Assembly: GCF_900177325.1 (NCBI RefSeq)
Contig: NZ_FXBL01000004.1
Coordinates: forward strand, 2,046,001 to 2,110,000
DNA length: 64,000 bases
Source: Mesorhizobium australicum
GTDB taxonomy: Bacteria; Pseudomonadota; Alphaproteobacteria; Rhizobiales; Rhizobiaceae
Direction of reading: 5' to 3'
The notes beneath the pieces were generated by a model. The model made no database searches. It saw nothing but the letters and a program-made list of their open reading frames with translations, and had not been told where the DNA came from. Position 1 is the first letter of the stretch; each line of letters opens with the position of its first letter. Shown here one piece after another: positions 31,539 through 41,964 of the stretch. Made by a program: the position numbers and the translations under genes.

Positions 31539-31663
31539 GATGTACACTCCTCAAGATGTTCTCGTTATGTTCTAGTAACCGCTCCCGACGGCCGCAAGCG
31601 GAATCTTCGTCGGGCGAGCCGCGCATCGCGGAACCAGGTCCGGCGGATGCCGTTGTCGAGACG

Positions 31664-32641
31664 ATGATCCGTTTCCCCCAATCCCCGACAGTCCGGTTTT
31701 GTTGCATGTGGGCGGTCCTGTTCGTGCTGACGATGGCCGTAGCCGCGCCTGTTGCGCGGGCCGCCGACGACGTGCCGACGCCGCAGCCGCGACCCGCCCG
31801 GCCCGGCGATCCGCCGGACGCGTCGCCGCGCGAGAACGAAGCCGAAAAGGGCGCAGCCAGCGAGACGGGGGCGGAGGATGAGGTCGGGCTGCCGGATGCC
31901 GGCGAGGCGCCGAGGCCCGAGCCGCGGCCTGAGCAGCCAGGGGAGGTGAAGGGGGAGAACAAGCCCCCCGCCGATGCCGGCCAGACAGAGCCTTCGCCGA
32001 AGCCCGAGGCGCGGCCCGACCGGCCGGGGAAGGATGAGGCTCCCACCGGGCCGGGCAAGGCCGAGCCGTCGCTGATGCCGCCGCCGCGTCCGGCCGAGAT
32101 GCCGGCGGAGGAGGCCGCCTGCCGCGTGCGGCTGAAGGAGCTCGGCGTCGTCTTCGAGGAGAGGCCGCAGCTTGCCGAAGCAGCAGGATGTTCGGTGCCG
32201 TGGCCGGTGGCGGTGACGGCGCTGTCGAAGGACGTGGCGCTGGCACCCGAGGCGGTGATGAACTGCGCGACCGCCCAGCGGGCGGCGGAGTTTGCGCGCG
32301 ACCATATCGTGCCGAAGGCATCGGCGATCCTCGGCTCGCAGCTGATCTCGATCCGGCAGGATTCGGCCTATGTCTGCCGGCCGCGCCATGGTTCGGCGAA
32401 GCTGTCCGAGCACGCGTTCGGCAATGCGCTGGACATCGGCGCCTTTACGCTGAAAGACGGAAGAACGGTCGAGGTGGGCAAGGCATCGAAGCGGGCGGAG
32501 GGCGAGTTCATGCTCGCGGTGCGGCTGGCGGCCTGCGGGCCGTTCACCACGGTGCTCGGCCCGGGCTCCGACCCCGACCACGCTTCGCATTTCCACTTCG
32601 ACCTGGCGGCGCGGCGCAAGGGGTCGGCCTTCTGCCAGTGA
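31664..32641 (+). CDS. Extensin-family protein, Pro-rich secreted (first of tandem pair)
   Basis: A 325-residue secreted protein. A signal peptide (core near residues 15-29, ending ARA) is followed by about 120 residues of Pro/Glu/Arg-rich low complexity (PRPARPGDPPDASP, PRPEPRPEQPGE), then an extensin-like C-terminal domain of about 170 residues. The catalytic-type motifs are SEHAFGNALDIGAF and DHASHFHFDLA, which recall the LAS/D-Ala-D-Ala peptidase zinc site (H...D...H). Cysteines in AACRVRL and YVCRPR may form a disulfide. A cell-wall peptidase role is possible; the Pro-rich part may span the peptidoglycan. ATG 31664 is my choice; 31706 is an alternative. A second paralogue follows. Confidence 0.85.
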   Translation: MIRFPQSPTVRFCCMWAVLFVLTMAVAAPVARAADDVPTPQPRPARPGDPPDASPRENEAEKGAASETGAEDEVGLPDAGEAPRPEPRPEQPGEVKGENKPPADAGQTEPSPKPEARPDRPGKDEAPTGPGKAEPSLMPPPRPAEMPAEEAACRVRLKELGVVFEERPQLAEAAGCSVPWPVAVTALSKDVALAPEAVMNCATAQRAAEFARDHIVPKASAILGSQLISIRQDSAYVCRPRHGSAKLSEHAFGNALDIGAFTLKDGRTVEVGKASKRAEGEFMLAVRLAACGPFTTVLGPGSDPDHASHFHFDLAARRKGSAFCQ

Positions 32642-32741
32642 CGCCGCAATTCGGCCGCAGGGGTGAAGGCGGCCACTGAGCATTCCTTTACATTTCGGGC
32701 CTATCCTTGCCGGTCGAGGGGCAGGACAGGGAAACCCGACC

Positions 32742-33734
32742 ATGGGCTTTATCGCGCGCGGCATCGCGGCGGCGACATCGCTTGGCGCGGCGGCAGGCAT
32801 CCTCGCCGCCTGCTCGTCCTCCGACGTGCTGCGCCCGGACATCGACATCACGCCGACCGCGGCCGTGATGGCGCCGGTGTCGCTCGCGCCTCCGGCCAGC
32901 GTGACTTATGCCGCGCCACCCGTGGCGGTCGAGCAGAGCGCGCCGGTGATGTCGGAGCCGGCCGTGGCGGAGCCGGTCTACCAGGCCGCGCCGGCTGTCG
33001 CAGCCCAGGTGCCGGCCGGCTCCATGTCGGTGATGGCGCCGCCGCCGATCGACGAGGAGGCGGAGGATGCGCCGGTGGTTCAGGCGGCGATCACGCCCGC
33101 TCCCGGCCTGCAGCGGCTGGTGCCGTCGAACCCCTACATGAACCAGCCGCCCGAATATCGCGACCGCAGCTCGGTGCCGCGCACGATGCCGCAGAGCGAG
33201 GTCGACTGCCGGCGCGAGCTGAAGCGGCTTGGCGCGACGTACCAGGACCTGCCGCCGGTCGGCAACGGCAAGTATTGCGGCATCGACTATCCGGTGAAGC
33301 TGTCGGAACTGTCGGGCGACATCGCCATGAAGCCGGCAGCGACGCTGTCCTGCCGCATGGCGCTGCAGGTGGCGAAATGGACCAAATACGAACTCGGCCC
33401 GTCGACGCGGCGGCGCTATTTCACCGGCGTCAAGGCGATCCATCAGGGGTCGAGCTATTCGTGCCGCAAGATCAACGGCTCGCGCACCATGTCGGAGCAC
33501 GCCAAGGGCAACGCGCTGGACATCATGCGCATCGAGCTCGACAGCGGCAAGGACATCGGAGTGGTCAAGAAGGGCTTCTTCTCCTTCCGCGAGAAGGGAC
33601 TCTTGAACAACGTGCGCGCCGACGCCTGCGACTATTTCTCGACCGTGCTCGGGCCGGGCTACAATTACGACCACCGCAACCACTTCCACTTCGACATCGC
33701 CCAGCGGCGGAGCGGCCGCAAGGCGTGCAAGTGA
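32742..33734 (+). CDS. Extensin-family lipoprotein (second of tandem pair)
   Basis: A 330-residue lipoprotein with lipobox ILAAC near residue 24, an Ala/Pro/Val-rich linker of about 110 residues, then an extensin-like C-terminal domain. The domain has the same signature as its neighbour: CRRELKRLGATYQDL, SCRKINGSRTMSEHAKGNALDIMRIEL, and DHRNHFHFDIAQRR. The two domains are clearly paralogous while their linkers and anchors differ (free periplasmic versus lipid-anchored). They are 100 bp apart and co-directional. LssY-C follows after 40 bp and may be in the same unit. Confidence 0.87.
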   Translation: MGFIARGIAAATSLGAAAGILAACSSSDVLRPDIDITPTAAVMAPVSLAPPASVTYAAPPVAVEQSAPVMSEPAVAEPVYQAAPAVAAQVPAGSMSVMAPPPIDEEAEDAPVVQAAITPAPGLQRLVPSNPYMNQPPEYRDRSSVPRTMPQSEVDCRRELKRLGATYQDLPPVGNGKYCGIDYPVKLSELSGDIAMKPAATLSCRMALQVAKWTKYELGPSTRRRYFTGVKAIHQGSSYSCRKINGSRTMSEHAKGNALDIMRIELDSGKDIGVVKKGFFSFREKGLLNNVRADACDYFSTVLGPGYNYDHRNHFHFDIAQRRSGRKACK

Positions 33735-33774
33735 GCGCTTCGTTCGTGTAGGCTCTCTGCGAAGAGGAGCGGCC

Positions 33775-34476
33775 ATGGCGCGGAGACGGGTGTCGGCGAA
33801 GCGGGCGGTGATCGGCACGGTGTTCGTCGTGGCGGTGTGGGGCTTCGTCGCCTATCTGGCCGCGCCCTTCTTCTGGTCGGAGATCGAGCGCGGGCGGCCG
33901 CCGCAGCCGATGCTGACCACGACGCCGCTCGGCATCCCCGGCGATCCGATCAATTTCGGGCTGGCGGGCGCGGAGGCGGAGGTGGTGGCGGCCTTCCATG
34001 CGATCGGCTGGCGGCCGGCGGATGCGATCACGCTGAAGTCGGCGCTTGCGATCGGGCTGAGCGTGCTGCTCGACCGCCCCTATCCGGACGCACCGGTGAG
34101 CAACCTGGTCTATGAGGGCGAGCGGCAGGATCTCGCCTTCGAGAAGGAGGACGGCGGCAGCGCCGGCCGGCGCCATCACGCGCGGTTGTGGAAGGTCGAG
34201 GGAGACGGCGCGCAGGAGCGGCCCTTGTGGCTGGGCGCGGTGAGCTACGACCGCGACGCCGGCCTGTCGCACGACACGCTGCAGATCACCCACCACATCG
34301 CGCCGGACCTTGACGCGGAGCGCGACGCCCTGATCGGCGGCTTCGAGGCGGCGGGGCTTTTGGAGAGCAGCTACTCGATCGACGGCGTCGGGCCGACGCA
34401 GGACGGCCGCAACGGCGGCGGCGACCGGTATTTTACCGACGGCAAGGCGACGGTGGGGGTGTTGAGAGTCAGATGA
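33775..34476 (+). CDS. LssY C-terminal domain protein
   Basis: A 233-residue protein with one N-terminal membrane helix (about residues 10-30) and a periplasmic domain matching LssY-C: INFGLAGAEAEVVAAFHAIGWRPADAITLKSAL, then SNLVYEGERQDLAFEKEDGGSAGRRHHARLW, WLGAVSYDRDAGLSHDTLQITHH, and ERDALI. LssY was named beside the Legionella lss secretion genes, and the domain's function is unknown. The GAL/RRHHARLW block is the most conserved part. It follows the second extensin-family gene closely. Confidence 0.83.
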   Translation: MARRRVSAKRAVIGTVFVVAVWGFVAYLAAPFFWSEIERGRPPQPMLTTTPLGIPGDPINFGLAGAEAEVVAAFHAIGWRPADAITLKSALAIGLSVLLDRPYPDAPVSNLVYEGERQDLAFEKEDGGSAGRRHHARLWKVEGDGAQERPLWLGAVSYDRDAGLSHDTLQITHHIAPDLDAERDALIGGFEAAGLLESSYSIDGVGPTQDGRNGGGDRYFTDGKATVGVLRVR

Positions 34477-34578
34477 AATGCGGAAGTGAATAGCGCGAAC
34501 AACGCGTAGGCGTGTGGCCAGATACTTGGCAACGGGTAAGAAAAAGTGGAGGGTTGAGGGGCTATAGAGGAGCTGAAA

Positions 34579-34818
34579 TTGTCGCGGCTACGCTGGGATA
34601 AGATTACGACAGTAGCCGTGTTTGCACTGGTTGTGTGGCTCATTCTCGGCGCGACGGACACCCTTCAATCCGCGCTTGAGACCGAAATCTGTAATGGCTG
34701 CTCGCTCGGTGACCGAGTATGGAATGCGCTATATTTGCTGAGGCTCTCGAGTTTGCCCGCCGCATGGGCCTTGGCTTCGCTCTATTGGCATCATAACCCT
34801 TTCGGTCACCCGAACTAA
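34579..34818 (+). CDS. Hypothetical small membrane protein
   Basis: A 79-residue reading frame starting with TTG at 34579, with gaggag upstream. It has one strong helix (about residues 10-25, TVAVFALVVWLILGA) and a second weaker one (about 55-70). The CNGC motif near residue 39 could bind a metal or form a disulfide. The surrounding 350 bp are less GC-rich than the flanks, which suggests later insertion. I do not recognise the family. Confidence 0.5.
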   Translation: MSRLRWDKITTVAVFALVVWLILGATDTLQSALETEICNGCSLGDRVWNALYLLRLSSLPAAWALASLYWHHNPFGHPN

Positions 34819-34870
34819 GATTTCTACAACCTGCCAACGAGCGGCACCGTGTCGACAAAGAGTGCTCACT

Positions 34871-34908
34871 TCAAAATCGATCCGCCCCGGATGTTGTGCG
34901 GGGCGGAT
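34871..34908 (-). terminator. Terminator candidate after the FMN reductase gene
   Basis: Read on the minus strand, a 9-bp stem (atccgcccc with ggggcggat, 34880-34908, 11-nt loop) is followed by cgattttga. It lies 40 bp past the stop of the NADPH:FMN reductase gene. Confidence 0.6.
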
Positions 34909-34948
34909 GTGGTCGGGTTTAAGGCGGCAAATATTATGCGCGCCCCGC

Positions 34949-35551
34949 TCAGGCGGCGATCGAGGCTTCCTCGGCTTCGGCCTTGCGGGCGGCGAGGAGC
35001 GCCTTCGACCACCAGGCGACCTGGTTCAGCATGTCGTCGGCCGACTGCTTCAGGTGCTCGAGCTCCTCGAGCTTCTTCTGGCCCTGCATGACCGGCAGCA
35101 TGTCGGCCCAGACGATGTGTACGCCGGCCCTGACGGGCGCCATCTGCGTTTCGATCGCGATCAGGCGCAGGTGCTCGACCGCACGCGCGCCGCCGACGCC
35201 GCCATAGCCGACGAAGCCGACGGCCTTTTTGTTCCACTCGGTGTAGGCATAGTCGAAGGCGTTCTTGAGCACCGCGGTCGGCGCACGGTTGTATTCGGCG
35301 GCGGTGAAGACGAAGCCGTCGAAGCTCGCGACCTTCTTCTGCCACTTCTGCGCCACGTCGCTCTTCGAGGGCGCCCAGGCGGGCGAGGCCGGCTCGTCGA
35401 AGAAGGGCAGCGGGAAGTCGCGCAGGTCGACCAGCTCGACCTCGATGTCGCCGCGCGCCTTGGCGATCTCGTAGATCCACTGGGCGGGCTTGTCGGCAAA
35501 GCGGCCCTCGCGGGTGCTGCCGATGACAATTCCAATCCTGGGTTTGGACAT
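34949..35551 (-). CDS. NADPH-dependent FMN reductase / quinone reductase
   Basis: A flavodoxin-fold oxidoreductase (200 aa). The FMN phosphate loop is IGSTREGRFADKPA at the N-terminus, and the flavin-binding strand-loop is TAAEYNRAPTAVLKNAFDYAYTEW, followed by VGYGGVGGARAVEHLR. These match the NADPH-dependent FMN/azo/quinone reductases of the YieF/ChrR type. It is divergent from an HxlR regulator with a palindrome between them, which suggests it is induced by electrophiles or oxidants. The ATG at 35551 has an aggag site upstream. Confidence 0.93.
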   Translation of the reverse strand: MSKPRIGIVIGSTREGRFADKPAQWIYEIAKARGDIEVELVDLRDFPLPFFDEPASPAWAPSKSDVAQKWQKKVASFDGFVFTAAEYNRAPTAVLKNAFDYAYTEWNKKAVGFVGYGGVGGARAVEHLRLIAIETQMAPVRAGVHIVWADMLPVMQGQKKLEELEHLKQSADDMLNQVAWWSKALLAARKAEAEEASIAA

Positions 35552-35574
35552 GATAGGCTCTCCTGAAGAAATCT

Positions 35575-35591
35575 GGTATCTTTGAGATACC
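35575..35591. promoter_or_regulatory. Palindrome between FMN reductase and HxlR genes
   Basis: ggtatc, 5-bp spacer tttga, gatacc form a perfect inverted repeat, 23 bp upstream of the reductase start and 45 bp upstream of the HxlR start. HxlR regulators (YodB, HypR) bind such short dyads in front of the reductase they control, so this is a good operator candidate. Confidence 0.7.
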
Positions 35592-35636
35592 GACGCTACA
35601 TAAGAGAGCGGTGGAAACGCGCAAGGAGGCACTTTC

Positions 35637-36005
35637 GTGAAACCAGGTCACCATCACCATACAGAAGACTGCCGCGCGGTGAGCGAGGTGCTGTCCCGGG
35701 TGGGCGACAAATGGACGGTTCTGGTCGTCCAGTATCTCGGCTCGGGACCGATGCGCTTTTCGGAACTGAAGCGGACGATCGGCGGCATTTCGCAGAAGAT
35801 GCTGACGACCACGCTGCGGGGGCTGGAGCGCGACGGCTTCGTCACGCGCACCGTATTTCCAACGATTCCGCCGCGCGTCGACTACCAGCTGACTGAACTC
35901 GGCCAGGAGCTGTTGACGCCGGTGACGGCGCTGGGCGAATGGGCCCGCATGAACATCCTGCGCATCCGCGAGGCGCGCGAGCGCTTCGACGAGACCGTCG
36001 TCTGA
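35637..36005 (+). CDS. HxlR-family transcriptional regulator, probably redox-sensing
   Basis: A 122-residue winged-helix regulator. The HxlR core is VGDKWTVLVVQYLGSGPMRFSELKRTIGGISQKMLTTTLRGLERDGFV, ending with the wing VDYQLTELGQELL. One cysteine, Cys12, sits at the N-terminus just where YodB/HypR-type members carry their redox switch cysteine. An unusual run of four histidines (residues 5-8) precedes it. GTG start at 35637 has a strong aaggagg 7 nt away. It is divergent from the FMN reductase gene with a shared palindrome. Confidence 0.93.
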   Translation: MKPGHHHHTEDCRAVSEVLSRVGDKWTVLVVQYLGSGPMRFSELKRTIGGISQKMLTTTLRGLERDGFVTRTVFPTIPPRVDYQLTELGQELLTPVTALGEWARMNILRIREARERFDETVV

Positions 36006-36013
36006 CGCAACTC

Positions 36014-36037
36014 TGCCAGCGGAAAATCGCGCTGGCA
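36014..36037 (+). terminator. Hairpin after the HxlR gene
   Basis: A perfect 8-bp stem (tgccagcg, loop gaaaatcg, cgctggca) begins 9 bp after the hxlR-type stop. No T-run follows, so termination is uncertain. Confidence 0.4.
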
Positions 36038-36104
36038 CCTATGGTTAGCAAAGCGTAAACTTCACTTTGTTCAACGGTCTGTCCACGCCACGGAAACACC
36101 GCCG

Positions 36105-37061
36105 ATGAGGGAATACGGCTACAACCTCGACCAGAAGAGGGTGAAGGCGCTCTCCGAGCTGCAGCCCTGGCGCACCGCTGCGGCAATTGCGCTGGACTGG
36201 GCCACGATCGCGGCGGCGATCGCCTTCTCGGAATGGATGGATACCGCGTGGGCGCTGGTGCTGGCCTGGATGGTCATCGGCGGGCGCATGCATGCGATGG
36301 GCGTGCTGATCCACGACTTCGCCCACTACCGCTTCATCCCGAACAAGAAGGCCTCGGAATGGGTCGGCGATGTGCTGCTCGCCTGGCCGCTGCTGACCTT
36401 CGTCGACGGCTACCGCAAGAACCATCTCGCGCATCACCGCTACACCAATACCGAGAAGGACCCCGACTGGAAGATCAAGCTCGGCACGCGGCACTTCACC
36501 TTCCCGCAGAGCTGGCAATACGCCATCATGAACCTGCTCGGCTACCTGGTCGGCATCTCGTCCTACCGCGACATGAAATCGATCGTGGTGCGGCTGTCGG
36601 ACGACGAGGGGCGGCCGCTGCACTACCAGCTCAAGCGCTTCGGTTTCTATATCGCGATGGCGTTCGTGTTCTTCCTGACCGGCGCCTGGCACGGCTTCGT
36701 TCTCTACTGGCTGCTGCCGTTCTTCACCTTCATGCTGCTCTTCCTCTACATCCGTTCCGTCGCCGAACATTTCGGCTCGATGGACTACGAGAGCGAACTG
36801 GGCTCTTCGCGCACAGTCTATCCCTATCTGTGGGAGCGCGCCTTCTTCGCCCCGCACAACGTGAACTACCACCTCGACCACCACCTCTATCCGAGCGTGC
36901 CGTTCTACAACCTGCCGAAGCTGCATGCGGCGCTGATGGCCGATCCGGAATTCGCCGCCGGCGCCCACATCACGCGCGGCTATTCGACCGGGCTGGTGCG
37001 CGAATGCCTGGCGCCGGCGCCGAAGGCGCAGCCGGCGGACAATCCGGCGCCCGCCGAATAG
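36105..37061 (+). CDS. Membrane fatty acid desaturase
   Basis: A 318-residue di-iron membrane desaturase or hydroxylase. Three histidine boxes are present: HDFAHYR (near residue 70), HLAHHRYTN (near 107) and HNVNYHLDHHLYPSVP (near 253-268). Between them are hydrophobic helix pairs typical of the FADS superfamily. The substrate (acyl lipid, carotenoid or other) is not clear from the sequence; an acyl-CoA thioesterase gene follows convergently, which fits lipid metabolism. The C-terminal tail is Pro/Ala-rich. The 99-bp gap upstream includes the hairpin after the HxlR gene. Confidence 0.92.
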   Translation: MREYGYNLDQKRVKALSELQPWRTAAAIALDWATIAAAIAFSEWMDTAWALVLAWMVIGGRMHAMGVLIHDFAHYRFIPNKKASEWVGDVLLAWPLLTFVDGYRKNHLAHHRYTNTEKDPDWKIKLGTRHFTFPQSWQYAIMNLLGYLVGISSYRDMKSIVVRLSDDEGRPLHYQLKRFGFYIAMAFVFFLTGAWHGFVLYWLLPFFTFMLLFLYIRSVAEHFGSMDYESELGSSRTVYPYLWERAFFAPHNVNYHLDHHLYPSVPFYNLPKLHAALMADPEFAAGAHITRGYSTGLVRECLAPAPKAQPADNPAPAE

Positions 37062-37067
37062 GCCGGC

Positions 37068-37457
37068 TCACTCGGCCGGGATCGGCGCGGGCTTGCCCTG
37101 TTTGTCGAGCGCGACCATGACGAAGTCGGCATGGGTGACCTTCTCCATTACGTCGGAGAGGTAGCGCTGCGCCCAGGCTTCGAGCGACAGCGTCATCGAG
37201 GTGCGGCCGACGCGGGTGATCTCGGCATAGATCGACAGCGTGTCGCCGACCTTCATCGGCTTGGCGAAGAACATCTTCTCCACCGCGACGGTGACGACGC
37301 GGCCCTTGGCGCGCTCTGCGGCGCGGATGCCGCAGGCAAGGTCCATCTGCGCCATGACCCAGCCGCCGAAGATGTCGCCGGCAGCGTTGGTGTCGGCCGG
37401 CATGGCCAGCGTGCGCAGCACCAGCTCTCCGGCGGGTTTGGCGTCGGTATCGGTCAT
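37068..37457 (-). CDS. Acyl-CoA thioesterase, hotdog fold (YciA-like)
   Basis: A 129-residue hotdog-fold thioesterase that hydrolyses acyl-CoAs. Family features are LRTLAMPADTNAAGDIFGGWVMAQMDLACG (catalytic Asn/Asp region), VTVAVEKMFFAKPMKVGDTLSIYAEITRVGRTSMTL and the closing FVMVALDKQGKP. Length and layout fit YciA. The convergent stop lies 6 bp from the desaturase stop. A 153-bp gap with no clear structure separates it from ppdK on the other strand. Confidence 0.93.
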   Translation of the reverse strand: MTDTDAKPAGELVLRTLAMPADTNAAGDIFGGWVMAQMDLACGIRAAERAKGRVVTVAVEKMFFAKPMKVGDTLSIYAEITRVGRTSMTLSLEAWAQRYLSDVMEKVTHADFVMVALDKQGKPAPIPAE

Positions 37458-37610
37458 TGCGGCGGCCTCCCTTTGCTTCGGACCTAGTCGGCGCGCAGGT
37501 GCCAGTCAACGGGTCGCACCCCGAGGGTCGCGCGTGAACGAATTTTGTTATCGTGCCGCTGAACATAATCCGCTATTGGGCGCTCACGCTGGGAGTCCGG
37601 AGAGGTGCAG

Positions 37611-40274
<2,664 letters not shown>

Positions 40275-40292
40275 GGCGTTCATCAGAACGCC
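40275..40292 (+). terminator. Hairpin directly after ppdK
   Basis: ggcgttc, loop atca, gaacgcc begins at the base after the ppdK stop. It is a perfect 7-bp stem with no T-run, so it may block exonucleases more than terminate transcription. Confidence 0.4.
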
Positions 40293-40304
40293 TGCTGGCG
40301 CCGG

Positions 40305-40356
40305 CCCCCTCACGCGGCCTCCGCTCCGCTCGACCACCCTCTCTCCGAGGGGGAGG
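40305..40356. repeat. Rhizobial intergenic repeat copy
   Basis: Reads ccccctcac, a c/g-rich block, then ccaccctctctccgaggggg. It aligns along its length with the copy at 43194-43269 (same ends, variable middle), and the ccctctc...gagggg hairpin is kept. It lies in the gap between ppdK and the DUF1902 gene. Confidence 0.7.
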
Positions 40357-40399
40357 AACTGCCCGGCCCGACCCGCATCTGGCATCTGGTGCATACTTT

Positions 40400-40423
40400 G
40401 TTCCGAGTCCCCAGGCTCGGAAC
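40400..40423. terminator. Hairpin near the DUF1902 gene end
   Basis: gttccgag, 8-nt loop, ctcggaac is a perfect 8-bp stem 13 bp past the DUF1902 stop (minus strand). No T-run follows on either strand, so the role is uncertain. Confidence 0.35.
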
Positions 40424-40436
40424 GCTGCGGCGCCAT

Positions 40437-40673
40437 TCAGGCGGCCGCGAGCTCGGCTTCGCGCAGGGCCGTGATCTGCAGGAACAGCGACGCCGGATCG
40501 ATGTCCGGATGATTGTCCGGCAGGAGATCGAGCGCCATGGCGGAGATCTTTTCGAGGAGACCGTCCAGCGTCGGCGCATCGGCGGCGGCCGGAATGTCGT
40601 CGCAATGGCCCGCCCAAACCGATGCTTCGTCGTCCCAGGCCGCAGTGATGGTGAAAATGACAGGTTTGGACAT
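40437..40673 (-). CDS. DUF1902 / HicB-like small protein
   Basis: A 78-residue protein: MSKPVIFTITAAWDDEASVWAGHCDDIPAAADAPTLDGLLEKISAMALDLLPDN, then helical C-terminus. This is the DUF1902 pattern, a relative of the HicB partial RNase-H fold where W-D-E-x-x-V-W is typical. HicB antitoxins normally pair with a HicA toxin, but no HicA-like frame lies beside it, so it is either a stand-alone regulator or a leftover of a pair. I chose ATG 40673. It sits between two repeat or hairpin elements. Confidence 0.8.
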   Translation of the reverse strand: MSKPVIFTITAAWDDEASVWAGHCDDIPAAADAPTLDGLLEKISAMALDLLPDNHPDIDPASLFLQITALREAELAAA

Positions 40674-40867
40674 GCCGGCTCGCTCCGAGGCCATGTCTTA
40701 TAACACTGGACAGGCACAGAGGGGAGGGGGTGTCGGAAAAGGGCGGGGCACCGCTGGGCTTCAGTAGCCGCGCTTCGTGATCTTTTCCTTGACTATTCTC
40801 GCGGCCTTGCCTTTCGGTCTGCCGTCCGCAGCAAGCCGCTTGAACCCGTGACAGGGCCCCGCATACG

Positions 40868-41959
40868 ATGACCATGCCCCTCGCGCGCCCAGCCCCGACC
40901 GGAGGCGCGATCCGTTCGATCCTGGTCATCCAGACGAAATATATCGGTGACGTCGTGCTCTCGTCCGCGCTGACGGCGGGGTTGCGACGCGCCTTTCCCG
41001 GCGCGCGGGTCGACATGGTTTGCGAGAGCCATCTCGCCGATTTCGTCCGCGACAACGGCATCGCCGACGGAACGATCGGCGTCGAGAGGGCCAAGGCGCG
41101 CGGGTCGATCCCGGAGCGGCTGGCCGTGCGCCTGAAGCTGCTGAGGCAGGTGCGCGCCGGCGGATATGACCTGTCGATCGACATCGCCGACAGCACCACC
41201 TCGCAACTGGCGCAATGGGCGGTCGGCGCGCCGGTGCGCGTCAGCTACGATCCGCCGGAAAAGCGCCCCGTGCTCGGCTTTCTCGGCCGGCCGTGGACGC
41301 ATCCCTGCCCGCGGTTCGGCGCGGGAAAGCACTATGTCGACCGCTACCTCGTGCCGCTCACGGCGCTGGGAATGGATGCGGGCGGACTGACGCCGCGGTT
41401 GACGCCGTCGCCGGCGCGGCAGGCGGAGGCGGATGCGCTGCTGGGGGCCGAAGGGCTGGAGCCGGGCGGCTTCATTGCCGTGCATGCGGGCGCGCGCACC
41501 GAGCCGCGCCGCTGGCCGCCGGATCGCTTCGCGGCGGTGCTGGCCGAGGCCTCGGCGCGCCACGGGCTGAAGGTGGCGCTGGTTGGCGGGCCGGACGAGC
41601 GCGACCTGTCGCAGGCGGTGGCGGACGGGTGCGGCGGCACGGTGTTGGCCGGGCGCCTGCCGCTTGCGGCACTGCCGGCGCTGATGTCGCGGGCAGCGCT
41701 CTTCGTCGGCAACGAGAGCGGGCCGATGCATATCGCGGCAGCCGTCGGCGTGCCGGTCGTCGGCCTGTTCGGGTTGACAGATCCCGAGGTCTGGGGGCCG
41801 GTGTCCGCCCGCGCGGCGGCGATCCGGCCGCCGATGCCCTGCGCCTGCGCGCGGCCGGGCGTCTGCGTGCCCGACGACACCAACAAGGCGTGGTGCGTGA
41901 CCCGGATCGGCGAGGCCGAGGTGGCCAGCGCGATCGACCGGGTGTTGGGCAAGAGCTGA
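40868..41959 (+). CDS. Glycosyltransferase family 9 (heptosyltransferase-like)
   Basis: A 363-residue GT-B-fold enzyme of family GT9, the family that adds heptose to the LPS core. N-terminal motif ILVIQTKYIGDVVLSSALTAGLRRAFPGARVDMVCE, then the donor-binding half with FIAVHAGARTEPRRWPPDRFAAVL, VALVGGPDERDL and the closing FVGNESGPMHIAAAVGVPVVGLFG. The acceptor and donor are not fixed by sequence. The C-terminal PMPCACARPGVCVP cysteines are unusual for this family and may bind metal or form a disulfide. It is convergent with the DUF427 gene, with 5 bp between stops. Confidence 0.92.
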   Translation: MTMPLARPAPTGGAIRSILVIQTKYIGDVVLSSALTAGLRRAFPGARVDMVCESHLADFVRDNGIADGTIGVERAKARGSIPERLAVRLKLLRQVRAGGYDLSIDIADSTTSQLAQWAVGAPVRVSYDPPEKRPVLGFLGRPWTHPCPRFGAGKHYVDRYLVPLTALGMDAGGLTPRLTPSPARQAEADALLGAEGLEPGGFIAVHAGARTEPRRWPPDRFAAVLAEASARHGLKVALVGGPDERDLSQAVADGCGGTVLAGRLPLAALPALMSRAALFVGNESGPMHIAAAVGVPVVGLFGLTDPEVWGPVSARAAAIRPPMPCACARPGVCVPDDTNKAWCVTRIGEAEVASAIDRVLGKS

Positions 41960-41964
41960 GGGCG

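Noticed and set aside
40741..40870. Short minus-strand frame ending HGFKRLAADGRPKG, KAARIVKEKITKRGY before a stop
   Set aside because: The basic peptide looks protein-like, but there is no start codon in frame within the gap and the upstream part is antisense to the GT9 gene. It may be the remnant of a small gene, but I cannot support it.
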